Assembly: GCF_001902635.1 (NCBI RefSeq)
Contig: NZ_MJAO01000004.1
Span: forward strand, 186,001-250,000
DNA length: 64,000 nt
Source: Serratia marcescens
Lineage (GTDB): Bacteria; Pseudomonadota; Gammaproteobacteria; Enterobacterales; Enterobacteriaceae
Direction of reading: 5' to 3'
The notes under the pieces: model-generated
Seen by the model: the letters and a program-made list of their open reading frames with translations, nothing else
What the model was told of the DNA's origin: nothing
Databases searched by the model: none
Shown here: positions 8,605 to 16,769 of the stretch, in pieces
How positions within the stretch are numbered: position 1 is the stretch's first letter
Layout of the letters: each line of letters starts with the position of its first letter
Program-made: the position numbers and the translations under genes

Positions 8605-8768
8605 AGGGTCTCGGTTTGCGCCGGCGTGGCGGCGGCGTCCGCGGCAGGCGCGCTTTCTTCGTGCGGGGTGGTAGAACGGGTGTAGATGTTCAGCCCGGCG
8701 AGGAACACGCCGCCCAGAGAACCGAAGGCGCACAGGGCAATAACGATGACGAACGCTTTTTTCAGCAT
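8592..8768 (-). CDS. Small single-pass membrane protein, 58 residues
   Basis: Reads MLKKAFVIVIALCAFGSLGG then a hydrophobic segment to about residue 27, followed by a hydrophilic Ala/Thr/Glu-rich tail. This is one transmembrane helix or uncleaved signal anchor with a short tail. I do not recognise a family. The stop lies inside the 3' end of the convergent LysR gene, overlapping by 13 bp. No strong ribosome binding site is visible upstream of ATG 8768, only an AG-poor stretch. The clean membrane-protein composition, distinct from the shadow frames, is the main support. Confidence 0.5.
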   Translation of the reverse strand: MLKKAFVIVIALCAFGSLGGVFLAGLNIYTRSTTPHEESAPAADAAATPAQTETLQAK

Positions 8769-8871
8769 AGGAATAATTTCGCAGGTTGCTTGGAACAGCG
8801 GGAATTATAGCCCCTTCGCCGGGTGAAACAAGAATCGTTTTTAACGGCGGCCCGCAGACCGCCCTTTGTGA

Positions 8872-9795
8872 TCATTGCCGTTCGCTGTCGATAGCCTGCA
8901 CGCTGGCCGGGCGGGCGAACAGGTATTTCCCCAGCGTTACCAGTACCACCGCCGCGACGATGATCACCAGCGCCAGCCACTCGCGCGGCGCCAGCGATTC
9001 GCCGGCAAAGCCGATGCCGAGCAGCACCGCGACTACCGGGTTGACGTAGGCGTAGCTGGTGGCGACCGCCGGGCGCACGTTCTTCAGCAAGAACATATAG
9101 GCGCTGATCGCCAGCATGGAGCCGAAGACGGCCAAATATCCCAGCGCCAGGAAGCCGCTGGTGCTCGGCATCTGAACCAGGTGCTCGCCGCTCAGCTGAC
9201 TGGCGATCAACAACACCACGCCGGCGACCAGCATCTCCGCCGCGCCGGCCATCGGCCCGGCCGGCAGCGAGACGCGCGCGCCCAACACCGAACCTAAGGC
9301 CCAGCTGGCCGACGCCAGCAAAATCAACAGCGCGCCGGTCGGGTTGCCCACCAGATTGTTGCCGGTATTGAGCAGCACGATACCCACCAGCCCGAGCGCG
9401 ATGCCGGCCCATTCCAGCCTGGTGTTGCGCATTCCCCACAGCAGGCTGAAGCAGAGGGTGAACAGCGGCACCGTCGCCACCATCACCGCGGCGATGCCGG
9501 AAGGCACGTGTTGATGTTCCGCCACCGTCACCAGGCCGTTGCCCACCGCCAGCAGCAGAATGCCGATGGCACCGGCGGCCAGCCACTGCTTCGGCGTTGG
9601 CAGCGCGTGGCCGCGCCACGCCAGGAAGCTGAACAGCACGATGCCGGCGATCAGAAAGCGAATGCCGGCCATCATCAGCGGCGGCCACTGCGCGACGCCG
9701 ATACGAATGACGAAATAGGTGGAACCCCAAACGATATATAACGTGAACAACGCCCCGATTAACGGCAGCACGCGACGGTTTTGTTGGCTAAGCAT
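8872..9795 (-). CDS. yedA: EamA/DMT family transporter YedA
   Basis: 307-residue inner-membrane protein with ten predicted helices in two EamA repeats, each about 130 residues. The start TLYIVWGSTYFVIRI and the second-repeat SASWALGSVLGAR match the YedA branch, which is close in length to E. coli YedA (306). YedA has been linked to drug/metabolite export; substrates are not defined. The gene is alone on its strand. ATG 9795 is preceded by AAAAACACATCCCT, a weak ribosome binding site. A 110-bp gap separates it from the next minus-strand gene. Confidence 0.85.
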   Translation of the reverse strand: MLSQQNRRVLPLIGALFTLYIVWGSTYFVIRIGVAQWPPLMMAGIRFLIAGIVLFSFLAWRGHALPTPKQWLAAGAIGILLLAVGNGLVTVAEHQHVPSGIAAVMVATVPLFTLCFSLLWGMRNTRLEWAGIALGLVGIVLLNTGNNLVGNPTGALLILLASASWALGSVLGARVSLPAGPMAGAAEMLVAGVVLLIASQLSGEHLVQMPSTSGFLALGYLAVFGSMLAISAYMFLLKNVRPAVATSYAYVNPVVAVLLGIGFAGESLAPREWLALVIIVAAVVLVTLGKYLFARPASVQAIDSERQ

Positions 9796-9904
9796 AGGGA
9801 TGTGTTTTTGCAGGGATGATTATTATTAGAACGCTCAGTAAACCCGATCGGGCAACCGATAAGCAATGGCTTTCGGCATTATTTTTCCGGCCGCCGAAAG
9901 CCGT

Positions 9905-10399
9905 TCAGCCGCGCTGTTTTTTCCACTGCAACCAACTGACGGCCGGCAGGTAAATCGACCAGCCGATGGCCAGCAGCAGCAGCATGAACTCAGGCGGTAC
10001 GCCGGGCAACAATGCGTCCAGCTTCCAGGATACGGCGTAGGCGAAGGGGCCGACGGCGGCGCCCAACACCGCCAGCGGCCAGGGCGCTGTTCTGACCACG
10101 TCCAGCAGCCAATACCACCAGCAGCCGAAACCGATCCACAGCGCGATGGTCCAGAGCGGCAGGCCGTGTTGCCCGCTGTAGTGCAGCACGCCGCTGTAGC
10201 TCCACAACCCATCCATACCGATACCGCCCAATGCGGTCAGGGCCGCGCCTTTGCGGCGGGCGGCGGGGGTAAAGATCAGCGCCAGCACCGCGCCGGCCAG
10301 CAGGATGCCGTTGAGCCGATCGCGAGTCAGCAGCGCCAGCAGCCAGCAGACGCCCAGTCCCAGCGTCGCCAGCCAGAATCCGGCATGCGGCTTCTTCAT
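9905..10399 (-). CDS. DUF2878 family membrane protein
   Basis: 164-residue polytopic membrane protein with five or more hydrophobic segments, ending in a basic tail (KKQRG). It fits the DUF2878 family: the GGIGMDGLWSYSGVL segment and WTIALWIGFG are characteristic. No enzymatic role is known. Neighbours on either side are a DMT transporter and an iron-sulphur-type regulator, giving no clear hint. ATG 10399 has GGAGTTGAACG upstream. Confidence 0.75.
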   Translation of the reverse strand: MKKPHAGFWLATLGLGVCWLLALLTRDRLNGILLAGAVLALIFTPAARRKGAALTALGGIGMDGLWSYSGVLHYSGQHGLPLWTIALWIGFGCWWYWLLDVVRTAPWPLAVLGAAVGPFAYAVSWKLDALLPGVPPEFMLLLLAIGWSIYLPAVSWLQWKKQRG

Positions 10400-10580
10400 C
10401 GTTCAACTCCCGTGGGGTTACTCTGCCGCCGCGCGCGTTAAGCGAGCCGGCGGATTTGTCAGGGCGGGCGCGAGGCCCGCTGTTCGCCTGAATGTTCGAT
10501 AATTTAACCTTAGAAGGGAAGGCGCGGGGTGCACAAGCAGAATTATCTGTACCGGTTGAAAACGCGGGTAAAAACCCGTC

Positions 10581-11234
10581 TTACGAGACGGAAATCCGGT
10601 AGGCGCAGCGGCGAGAGCCGGCCAGAATATGTTCGGCGCGTTCAACCTGCGCCTGCAGCACTTCGGTGAAAATGTTCAGTTCCGCGCGGCAGAAGCCCTG
10701 GCAGACGGCGGCGGCGGCGCAGATCGGGCAGTGGTTTTCCACCAGCAAATAGGAGCCGTCTTCCTCCCGGCGCCATTCGGCCATATAGCCTTCGCGGCAG
10801 CGGATCTCGGTCAGCCGCGCCACGCGTTCTTGCAGATCGGCGGCGCCGATCATCGCCTGTTTGTAGTTGATGCGATTTTCCTGCTCGCGGGTTTCGATCA
10901 GCACGTCTATCGCCTGTTCCCCCAGCTTGTCGCGCACGGTGCGCAGCAGTTGCACCGTCAGATCCGCATGGGTGTCGGGAAAGCGCGCGTTGCCGGCGGC
11001 GGTCAAATGCCACAGTTGTACCGGGCGGCCGACGCCGCGCGTTTCTGCCACCGCTTCGACCAGACCCTCTTTCGCCAGTTTGACGAACTGTTGACGGGCC
11101 GCCTCTCCGGTGGTGCCGAGTACCTTTCCTGCGTCAGAAGCTTGCTGCGGGCCGCGGGTTTTCAATAGCGTCAGCAAGCGGTCACTGACCGATTGTGCGG
11201 TGCTACCGCCATTTTCCAAGTTTATTCTTGACAT
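10581..11234 (-). CDS. Winged-helix regulator with a four-cysteine iron-sulphur-type motif
   Basis: 217-residue regulator of the DeoR/SufR-like group. Residues 15-80 form a winged helix (TTGEAARQQFVKLAKEGLVE; then GVGRP, a wing). The C-terminal part has cysteines at 146, 169, 172, 178 and 182, with the NHCPICAAAAVCQGFC cluster. SufR-family proteins bind a [Fe-S] cluster with such residues and control iron-sulphur or nitric-oxide stress genes; the ligand here is inferred. It is divergent from an MFS exporter across 103 bp and may control it. ATG 11234 is chosen; the SD AGGCGGAG lies upstream on the minus strand. Confidence 0.75.
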   Translation of the reverse strand: MSRINLENGGSTAQSVSDRLLTLLKTRGPQQASDAGKVLGTTGEAARQQFVKLAKEGLVEAVAETRGVGRPVQLWHLTAAGNARFPDTHADLTVQLLRTVRDKLGEQAIDVLIETREQENRINYKQAMIGAADLQERVARLTEIRCREGYMAEWRREEDGSYLLVENHCPICAAAAVCQGFCRAELNIFTEVLQAQVERAEHILAGSRRCAYRISVS

Positions 11235-11337
11235 ATTTCTCCGCCTCGCCCTAACTTATTCCAAGACAACTCTTGTTAAATTTAACGCAATCTTATATCC
11301 AACTCAATGCCATTCCTCTGAAAACAGGACGACAACC

Positions 11338-12792
11338 GTGATAACCCATGACGATAGCCGCTGGAGCGACCTTTTCTCCGGCAAAAATGCGGCCAGTGCG
11401 ATCGCGCTTTCGCTCGGCGTAGCGCTGCATGCCATCAATATTCTGGTCGCCACCACCATTCTGCCCTCGGTGGTGCAGGATATCGGCGGGCTGGATCTCT
11501 ATGCCTGGAACACCACGCTGTTCGTGGTGGCGTCAATCCTCGGTTCCGCGCTGTCGGCCCGGCTGCTCAGCGGTTACGGCGCGCGCAGCGCCTATCTGGT
11601 GGCCTCGTTGTTCTTCATCGCCGGGGCGGCGCTGTGCGCGCTGGCGCCGAGCATGCCGGTGATGCTGATCGGCCGCACGGTGCAGGGCTTCGGCGGCGGG
11701 CTGATCTTCGCGCTCTCCTACGCGATGATCAACCTGGTGTTCGAACAGCGGCTGTGGCCGCGCGCCATGGCGCTCATCTCGGCGATGTGGGGCATCGCCA
11801 CCCTGGTGGGGCCGGCGGTGGGCGGCATTTTCGCCGAGCTGCACGCCTGGCGCTGGGCCTTCGGCATTCTGCTGCCGATCATGGCGCTGTACGCCGCGTT
11901 TACCTTCCTGATCCTGCCCAAGGGCAAAGCGCAGCAGGCGGCCGCGCCGTTGCCGGCCGCGCAGCTGCTGTTGCTGACCGTCGCGGTGCTGGTGGTGTCC
12001 GCCGGCAGCCTGGCGCACAGCCCCTGGATCAACCTGGCGGGCATCGCGCTCTCGCTGCTGCTGATGGCCTGGCTGCTGAAGCGTGAAGCGCACTCGCGCG
12101 CCCGCCTGTTACCGCACGGCGCACTGCGGCGCGGTTCATCGCTGGCGGCGCTCTACATCACGACCGCGTTGCTGGTGATCGGCATGACCAGCGAGATCTT
12201 CGTGCCTTATTTCCTGCAACTGCTGCACAGCCAGTCGCCGCTGATCTCCGGCTATATCGCCGCCGCCATGGCCGCCGGCTGGACGCTGTCCGAGATCCTC
12301 AGCTCCGGCTGGCGCGGGGCGGGCATTCGCCGGGCGATCGTCAGCGGGCCGCTGTTTGTGCTGGTGGGGCTGCTGGCGCTGGCGATCCTGATGCCGGTGC
12401 CGTCCGGCGGCCATTGGCAGGCGCTGGCGCCGATCGTCATTGCGCTGTTGCTGGTGGGGTTCGGCATTGGCTTCGGCTGGCCACACCTGCTGACGCGCAT
12501 TCTGCAGGTGGCGCCTGAAGCGGACAAAGATATCGCCGGTGCCTCGATCACCACGGTGCAGCTGTTCGCTACTGCATTCGGCGCGGCGCTGGCCGGGATG
12601 ATCGCCAACCTGGCGGGGCTCAACGATCCGGGTGGCGCGACGGGCGCAGCATCGGCGGCGCGTTGGCTGTTCCTGGCGTTCGCGCTGGCGCCGCTGCTGG
12701 CGGTATTCAGCGCCTGGCGCTGCGCGGCGATTGCGCCGCCGGGCGTCGAGGCGGGCAATTTTGTACAAAACCCGCCCTCGCGCGAGTGCTAG
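11338..12792 (+). CDS. MFS transporter, 14-TM drug-exporter type
   Basis: 484-residue major-facilitator transporter, likely proton-coupled efflux. GRTVQGFGGG (about residues 110-119) is the motif C-like helix, with multiple hydrophobic helices to about residue 470. GTG 11338 is proposed: AGGAC lies 7 nt upstream, no in-frame ATG exists nearby, and upstream extension overlaps the divergent regulator. The substrate is unknown. Divergent to the iron-sulphur-type regulator, and followed after 30 bp by an AraC regulator that could also be involved. Confidence 0.8.
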   Translation: MITHDDSRWSDLFSGKNAASAIALSLGVALHAINILVATTILPSVVQDIGGLDLYAWNTTLFVVASILGSALSARLLSGYGARSAYLVASLFFIAGAALCALAPSMPVMLIGRTVQGFGGGLIFALSYAMINLVFEQRLWPRAMALISAMWGIATLVGPAVGGIFAELHAWRWAFGILLPIMALYAAFTFLILPKGKAQQAAAPLPAAQLLLLTVAVLVVSAGSLAHSPWINLAGIALSLLLMAWLLKREAHSRARLLPHGALRRGSSLAALYITTALLVIGMTSEIFVPYFLQLLHSQSPLISGYIAAAMAAGWTLSEILSSGWRGAGIRRAIVSGPLFVLVGLLALAILMPVPSGGHWQALAPIVIALLLVGFGIGFGWPHLLTRILQVAPEADKDIAGASITTVQLFATAFGAALAGMIANLAGLNDPGGATGAASAARWLFLAFALAPLLAVFSAWRCAAIAPPGVEAGNFVQNPPSREC

Positions 12793-12822
12793 AATGGCGC
12801 TCATTCAGCGGAGGTAGGCAAG

Positions 12823-13671
12823 ATGAAGGCGGAAGGCGCAGCGCACAAAGCATCCCGGGAACAGGCCCATTTCATGCACGTCGACGATCTCGGCGGGCTG
12901 GAGGTGCTGCAGGCCACCTATCGCCGCCAAACCTTCTCGCGCCACAGCCATGAAGGCTTCTGCGTGGGCGTCATCGACGACGGCGCCCAGCGCTTCTACC
13001 GCACCGGCGGCGAACACGTGGCGCCGCTGGGCAGCATCATTCTGGTCAACGCCGACGACATCCACACCGGCAGCTCCGCCACCGAAGAGGGGTGGTCGTA
13101 TCAGGCGATGTACCCGACGCCGGAGCTGCTGGCGTTTTTGTCGCGCGATCTGAAAACCGGCGCCGGCGCGACGCCTTATTTCCCCAACCCGGTGGTGCAC
13201 GACGTCGGCTTGGCCGGCCAGCTGCGAATGGCGTTCAGCCTGCTGCGCAGCGATGAGAACCGGCTGATGAAGGAGACCATGGTGTTCTCGGCGCTGACCT
13301 GGCTGATGCTGCGGCACGGCAAAAGCCGCATCGATCCCACGCCGCAGAGCCGGGCGCAAAGCCAGGTGGCGCGGGTGAAAGCCTTTCTCGACGATTTCCC
13401 CGAGGCGGACATTTCGCTGCTGGAGCTGGCGGAGCGGGTGGCGCTCAGCCCTTATTACCTGCTGCGGCAGTTTCAGCAGGCCACCGGTCTGCCGCCGCAT
13501 GCCTATCAAATTCAGGCGCGGCTGCGCAAGGCACGCGGCATGTTAAAGGCCGGCAGCAGCGTGCTGGACAGCGCGCTGAGCTGCGGTTTTCACGATCAAA
13601 GCCATTTCCACCGCCATTTCCGCAAGTCGATGGGCATTACGCCGGGCGACTACGTCAAATCGCTGAAATAG
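12823..13671 (+). CDS. AraC family transcriptional regulator
   Basis: 282-residue AraC/XylS regulator. An N-terminal cupin sensing domain occupies about residues 15-150 (TYRRQTFSRHSHEG...). The C-terminal double helix-turn-helix is at about 185-280 with the family end FHRHFRKSMGITPGDYVK. In this family such proteins often sit beside transport genes; here AzlC follows and an MFS exporter precedes. ATG 12823 has GGAGGTAGGCAAG as a ribosome binding site. Confidence 0.85.
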   Translation: MKAEGAAHKASREQAHFMHVDDLGGLEVLQATYRRQTFSRHSHEGFCVGVIDDGAQRFYRTGGEHVAPLGSIILVNADDIHTGSSATEEGWSYQAMYPTPELLAFLSRDLKTGAGATPYFPNPVVHDVGLAGQLRMAFSLLRSDENRLMKETMVFSALTWLMLRHGKSRIDPTPQSRAQSQVARVKAFLDDFPEADISLLELAERVALSPYYLLRQFQQATGLPPHAYQIQARLRKARGMLKAGSSVLDSALSCGFHDQSHFHRHFRKSMGITPGDYVKSLK

Positions 13672-13742
13672 CCGGGCAATCGGGTGCAATACCCGTGCAC
13701 TCGCCCGCCGTAAGCTGGCTCCTTCAACCGAAGGAGAAGCCC

Positions 13743-14453
13743 ATGACTGATTCAATCCCTCTCATCACACCACCGTCTGCCCGCCTGCGCCCTGCGCTGC
13801 AGGGCGGGGTGGCGATCTTGCCGCTGTGCCTGGCGGTGGTGCCGTGGGGCATACTGGCGGGCTCGATGGCCCTGCAAAGCGGGCTGACGCCGGCGCAGGG
13901 GCTGGGCATGTCGGCCATCGTGTTCGCCGGGGCGTCGCAGCTGGTGGCAATGGGCATGATCAAGGGCGGCGCCGGACTGCTGGCGATCCTGCTGTCGACC
14001 TTTTTCGTCACCGCCCAGCATTTTCTCTACGCGCTGCGGCTGCGGGAGCGTATCGCACCGCTGCCGTTACGTTGGCGATTGGCGCTGGGATTCTTGCTTA
14101 CCGATGAACTGTTCGCGCTGACCGGCGAACAGGCGCCGGCGCGTTTCAACCGCTGGTATGCGCTGGGCGCCGGGCTGACCTTTTACCTGTGCTGGTTTCT
14201 CTCCACGCTGCTCGGCGTCGTGGCCGCCGGCAGCGCCGGGGATCTGGACGGTTATGGGCTGGATTTTTCCATCGTCGCCACCTTTATCGCCATCGTGGTG
14301 CCGCTGGTGCGCAGCCTGCCGGTGTTGGCCTGCGTGCTGACCGCGTTGCTGCTTTCCATTGTGTTGCACCATTTCCAGACGCCGGGCGCATTGGTGATCG
14401 CCACCGTGGCGGCGATGCTGGTCGGGCTGCTGTGCAGCGGGGGGCGCCGATGA
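13743..14453 (+). CDS. AzlC family branched-chain amino-acid exporter, large subunit
   Basis: 236-residue membrane protein of the AzlC/YgaZ family, with many hydrophobic helices. With AzlD it exports branched-chain amino acids or their analogues (family knowledge from azaleucine resistance in Bacillus and YgaZH in E. coli). ATG 13743 has AAGGAGAAGCCC upstream; a longer reading lacks support. Its stop overlaps the azlD-like start (ATGA), so the two are coupled. It follows an AraC gene by 71 bp and precedes an XRE-cupin regulator, either of which might control it. Confidence 0.8.
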   Translation: MTDSIPLITPPSARLRPALQGGVAILPLCLAVVPWGILAGSMALQSGLTPAQGLGMSAIVFAGASQLVAMGMIKGGAGLLAILLSTFFVTAQHFLYALRLRERIAPLPLRWRLALGFLLTDELFALTGEQAPARFNRWYALGAGLTFYLCWFLSTLLGVVAAGSAGDLDGYGLDFSIVATFIAIVVPLVRSLPVLACVLTALLLSIVLHHFQTPGALVIATVAAMLVGLLCSGGRR

Positions 14454-14761
14454 TCTGGCTGACGATTGTCTTGATGGGGCTGGTGGTGTTCTTCAACCGC
14501 TACTGTTTTCTGGCGCCGGGGTTGCCGCTGCGCCTGTCGCCGCGCGTTAAAACCCTGTTGAGCTTTTCCGTGCCGGCGGTGCTGACGGCGATTTGCGGGC
14601 CGATTGTCGCTTTCAGCGGCGACCAGCTGCGCGCCGCGCCGGATAACCCTTACCTGTGGGGGGCGGTGTTTGCGGTGATCCTGGCGTTCTTCCTGCGCAA
14701 CATGTTGGCGGTGGTGTTGCTGAGCATGCTGATATTCATCGCGCTACGCGGCGTTTTTTAA
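14450..14761 (+). CDS. AzlD family small subunit of branched-chain amino-acid exporter
   Basis: 103-residue membrane protein with three to four hydrophobic helices, of the AzlD/YgaH family. It begins MIWLTIVLMGLVVFFNR and includes the typical helix-joining ALRGVF end. It is the partner of AzlC; the pair functions as one exporter. The start overlaps the azlC stop by ATGA. A longer in-frame reading starting before 14450 would overlap azlC heavily and is not used. Confidence 0.8.
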   Translation: MIWLTIVLMGLVVFFNRYCFLAPGLPLRLSPRVKTLLSFSVPAVLTAICGPIVAFSGDQLRAAPDNPYLWGAVFAVILAFFLRNMLAVVLLSMLIFIALRGVF

Positions 14762-14830
14762 AATCCGCTTGCTATATCTCTAATTTGAGATTATTTCTCT
14801 TATATGGGATTTTTGAGCGGAGTGTGAGCG

Positions 14831-15400
14831 GTGGATAACGGTTTGGACAATGCCGACCTCAGGTTGGCGCAGCGGTTGGCGGATTTGCGTCAGCAGCGGG
14901 CGTGGTCGCTGGAGGAGCTGGCGCAGCGCACCGGCCTTAGCCGGGCGACGCTCTCGCGGGTGGAGCGCGCCGAAACCAGCCCGACGGCGTCGCTGCTGAA
15001 CCGGCTGTGCGCCGCCTACGGGTTGACCATGTCGCGCCTGCTGAGCGAAATCGAAGACGAACCGCCGGAGCTGTTGCGGCCGCCGCAGCAGCCGGTGTGG
15101 GTCGATCGCGCCAGCGGTTTTCACCGTCGCTCCGTTTCTCCCCCCGCCGCGCTGTATAAGGCCGAATTTATCGAAGCCCGGCTCGATGCCGGTGCGCAGA
15201 TTGATTACGACCTGCCGTCGATTCCGGCGCTGGAGCATCACCTCTGGCTGCTGTCCGGGCAGCTGGAACTGACGCTGGAAGGGCGCGTTTTCCGGCTATC
15301 GCCCGGCGACTGCCTGCGCTACCGCCTGTTTGGCGCTTCCCGTTTCCATGTCCCCGGCGCTGAGCCGGCCCATTACACGCTCGTTATCTGCAGGCCATAG
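14831..15400 (+). CDS. XRE-cupin transcriptional regulator
   Basis: 189-residue regulator. N-terminal XRE helix-turn-helix at about residues 14-68 (SLEELAQRTGLSRATLSRVERAETSPTASLL, matched in short pieces) and a C-terminal cupin at about 110-188 (HHLWLLSGQLELTLEGR; PGDCLRY). The architecture fits the PuuR/SutR family that senses small metabolites. GTG 14831 is the start, with GGAGTG upstream. It is 70 bp downstream of AzlCD and 2 bp upstream of a GNAT gene, suggesting one operon with the GNAT. Confidence 0.8.
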   Translation: MDNGLDNADLRLAQRLADLRQQRAWSLEELAQRTGLSRATLSRVERAETSPTASLLNRLCAAYGLTMSRLLSEIEDEPPELLRPPQQPVWVDRASGFHRRSVSPPAALYKAEFIEARLDAGAQIDYDLPSIPALEHHLWLLSGQLELTLEGRVFRLSPGDCLRYRLFGASRFHVPGAEPAHYTLVICRP

Positions 15401-15402
15401 CC

Positions 15403-15921
15403 ATGATTGAATTGCAACAGTGGGACGCCGACGCGGCGCAAAGCGCCATGGCCGAATTGGCCGAGATGCTGCACGCCAGCGTGGCGCACGGCGCCAGCAT
15501 CGGCTTTGTCATGCCCTTTACGGTGGAACAGGCGCAGGCGTTCTGGCAGGGGTTGCTGCCGGCCCTGGCGCGGGGAGAGCGTGCCATGCTGGTGGCGCTC
15601 GCGAACGGGCGGCCGGTCGGCACCGTGCAGCTGCTGTTGGCGATGCCGGACAACGGCCGCCACCGGGCGGAAGTGGTCAAACTGATGGTACACCCGCAGG
15701 CGCGGCGGCAGGGCGTCGCGCGGCTGTTGATGCAGGAAGTGCAGGCGCTGGCGGCGCGTCATCGCCGCAGCCTGTTGGTGCTGGACACCCTGAGCGGCAG
15801 CGCGGCGCAGGGGTTGTACCGCCAATTGGGTTTCGAGGCGGCGGGCGACATCCCGCAATACGCCCGCGCCAGCGACGGCGGGGCGTTGGAAGCCACCTGC
15901 TATATGTACAAACTGCTGTGA
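15403..15921 (+). CDS. GNAT family N-acetyltransferase
   Basis: 172-residue acetyltransferase. The CoA-binding region reads VHPQARRQGVARLLM (about residues 87-101), the V/I-x-x-x-x-R-x-x-G/A motif, with RSLLVLDTLSGSAAQGLYRQLGF following. It may acetylate an antibiotic or a small amine; no substrate is indicated. Starts 2 bp after the XRE-cupin regulator, so likely co-transcribed. Convergent with the e(P4) phosphatase gene, 3 bp apart. Confidence 0.8.
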   Translation: MIELQQWDADAAQSAMAELAEMLHASVAHGASIGFVMPFTVEQAQAFWQGLLPALARGERAMLVALANGRPVGTVQLLLAMPDNGRHRAEVVKLMVHPQARRQGVARLLMQEVQALAARHRRSLLVLDTLSGSAAQGLYRQLGFEAAGDIPQYARASDGGALEATCYMYKLL

Positions 15922-15924
15922 GGC

Positions 15925-16755
15925 TTAGCGCCCGCTCCAGGCTTTGATCGCCTGTTGGCGCACCTGCAGCTTCTGCTGCGGCGTCAGCTTGTTGTAGTCG
16001 CGGGCCAGGCCGCTTTCCCAATCGCCGTACATCGGGTTGGGCAGCACGATGAATTCGGTGCCGAACTTGCCCTGGTTCTCGCTGACGAACGCCCGGCGCT
16101 GCGCATTGTCCTGGTGGTAAGTCGCGGCACCGAAGTCGTTCAGGTTGTCGCCCGCGTAGACCACGATGTCATAGCCGGCCCGTTTGATGGCGTCGAAGCG
16201 CGCCTGCTTATTGGCGGTGTCGGTGCTGAGCAGCACGGTTTTTTCCGACATGCCGGTGAAGCCCAGCTTCTGCATGTTGGCCACCGTGGCGGCGTATTCG
16301 CTCTGCTTGCGGTTCGAGACGTAGAACATCGTACCCTGATGGTCGTTGACGTAGCGGGCAAACGACACCGCGCCCGGCACCGCGCCGGCCTGTTCGGCCT
16401 GCGTCCATTTGGCCCAGGTGGCGCCGTTGTACGGCTGGCCCTGCTGCGCTTGCCAGCCGGAGTAGGCGCTGTTGTCCAGCAGGGTTTCATCCAGATCGAC
16501 CACCACCGCCTTTTTACGGCCCGGTGCGGCCTTGGCCTGATCGAAGGCGCGCTGCGCGCTGTTGAATGCCTGATGCGCCAACGCCCGGTATTCGCCGGAC
16601 TGTTGGAACCAGTTCACCGCCAGCACCGACTGATCCGCCAGCCGTTGCTGGGCCTGCGCATCGGTGTGCGGCGGCTGCGCGCAACCGGCCAACGTCAGCA
16701 GCGCGACGCCAACCGCCGCACCGAGGGTGAGTTTCCTTGCCTGTTTTCCTGCCAT
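15925..16755 (-). CDS. 5'-nucleotidase, lipoprotein e(P4) family (HAD acid phosphatase)
   Basis: 276-residue outer-membrane lipoprotein acid phosphatase of the HAD superfamily. Lipobox LAGC puts the lipid-bearing Cys at residue 25. The catalytic DxDxT reads DLDETLLDN with nucleophile D87 and D89. The second motif appears at VVYAGDNLNDFG. e(P4) proteins dephosphorylate nucleotides such as NMN outside the cell so that nucleosides can be taken up. No partner gene lies near. ATG 16755 is preceded by AGAGAGATAACG. Confidence 0.85.
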   Translation of the reverse strand: MAGKQARKLTLGAAVGVALLTLAGCAQPPHTDAQAQQRLADQSVLAVNWFQQSGEYRALAHQAFNSAQRAFDQAKAAPGRKKAVVVDLDETLLDNSAYSGWQAQQGQPYNGATWAKWTQAEQAGAVPGAVSFARYVNDHQGTMFYVSNRKQSEYAATVANMQKLGFTGMSEKTVLLSTDTANKQARFDAIKRAGYDIVVYAGDNLNDFGAATYHQDNAQRRAFVSENQGKFGTEFIVLPNPMYGDWESGLARDYNKLTPQQKLQVRQQAIKAWSGR

Positions 16756-16769
16756 CGTTATCTCTCTCT

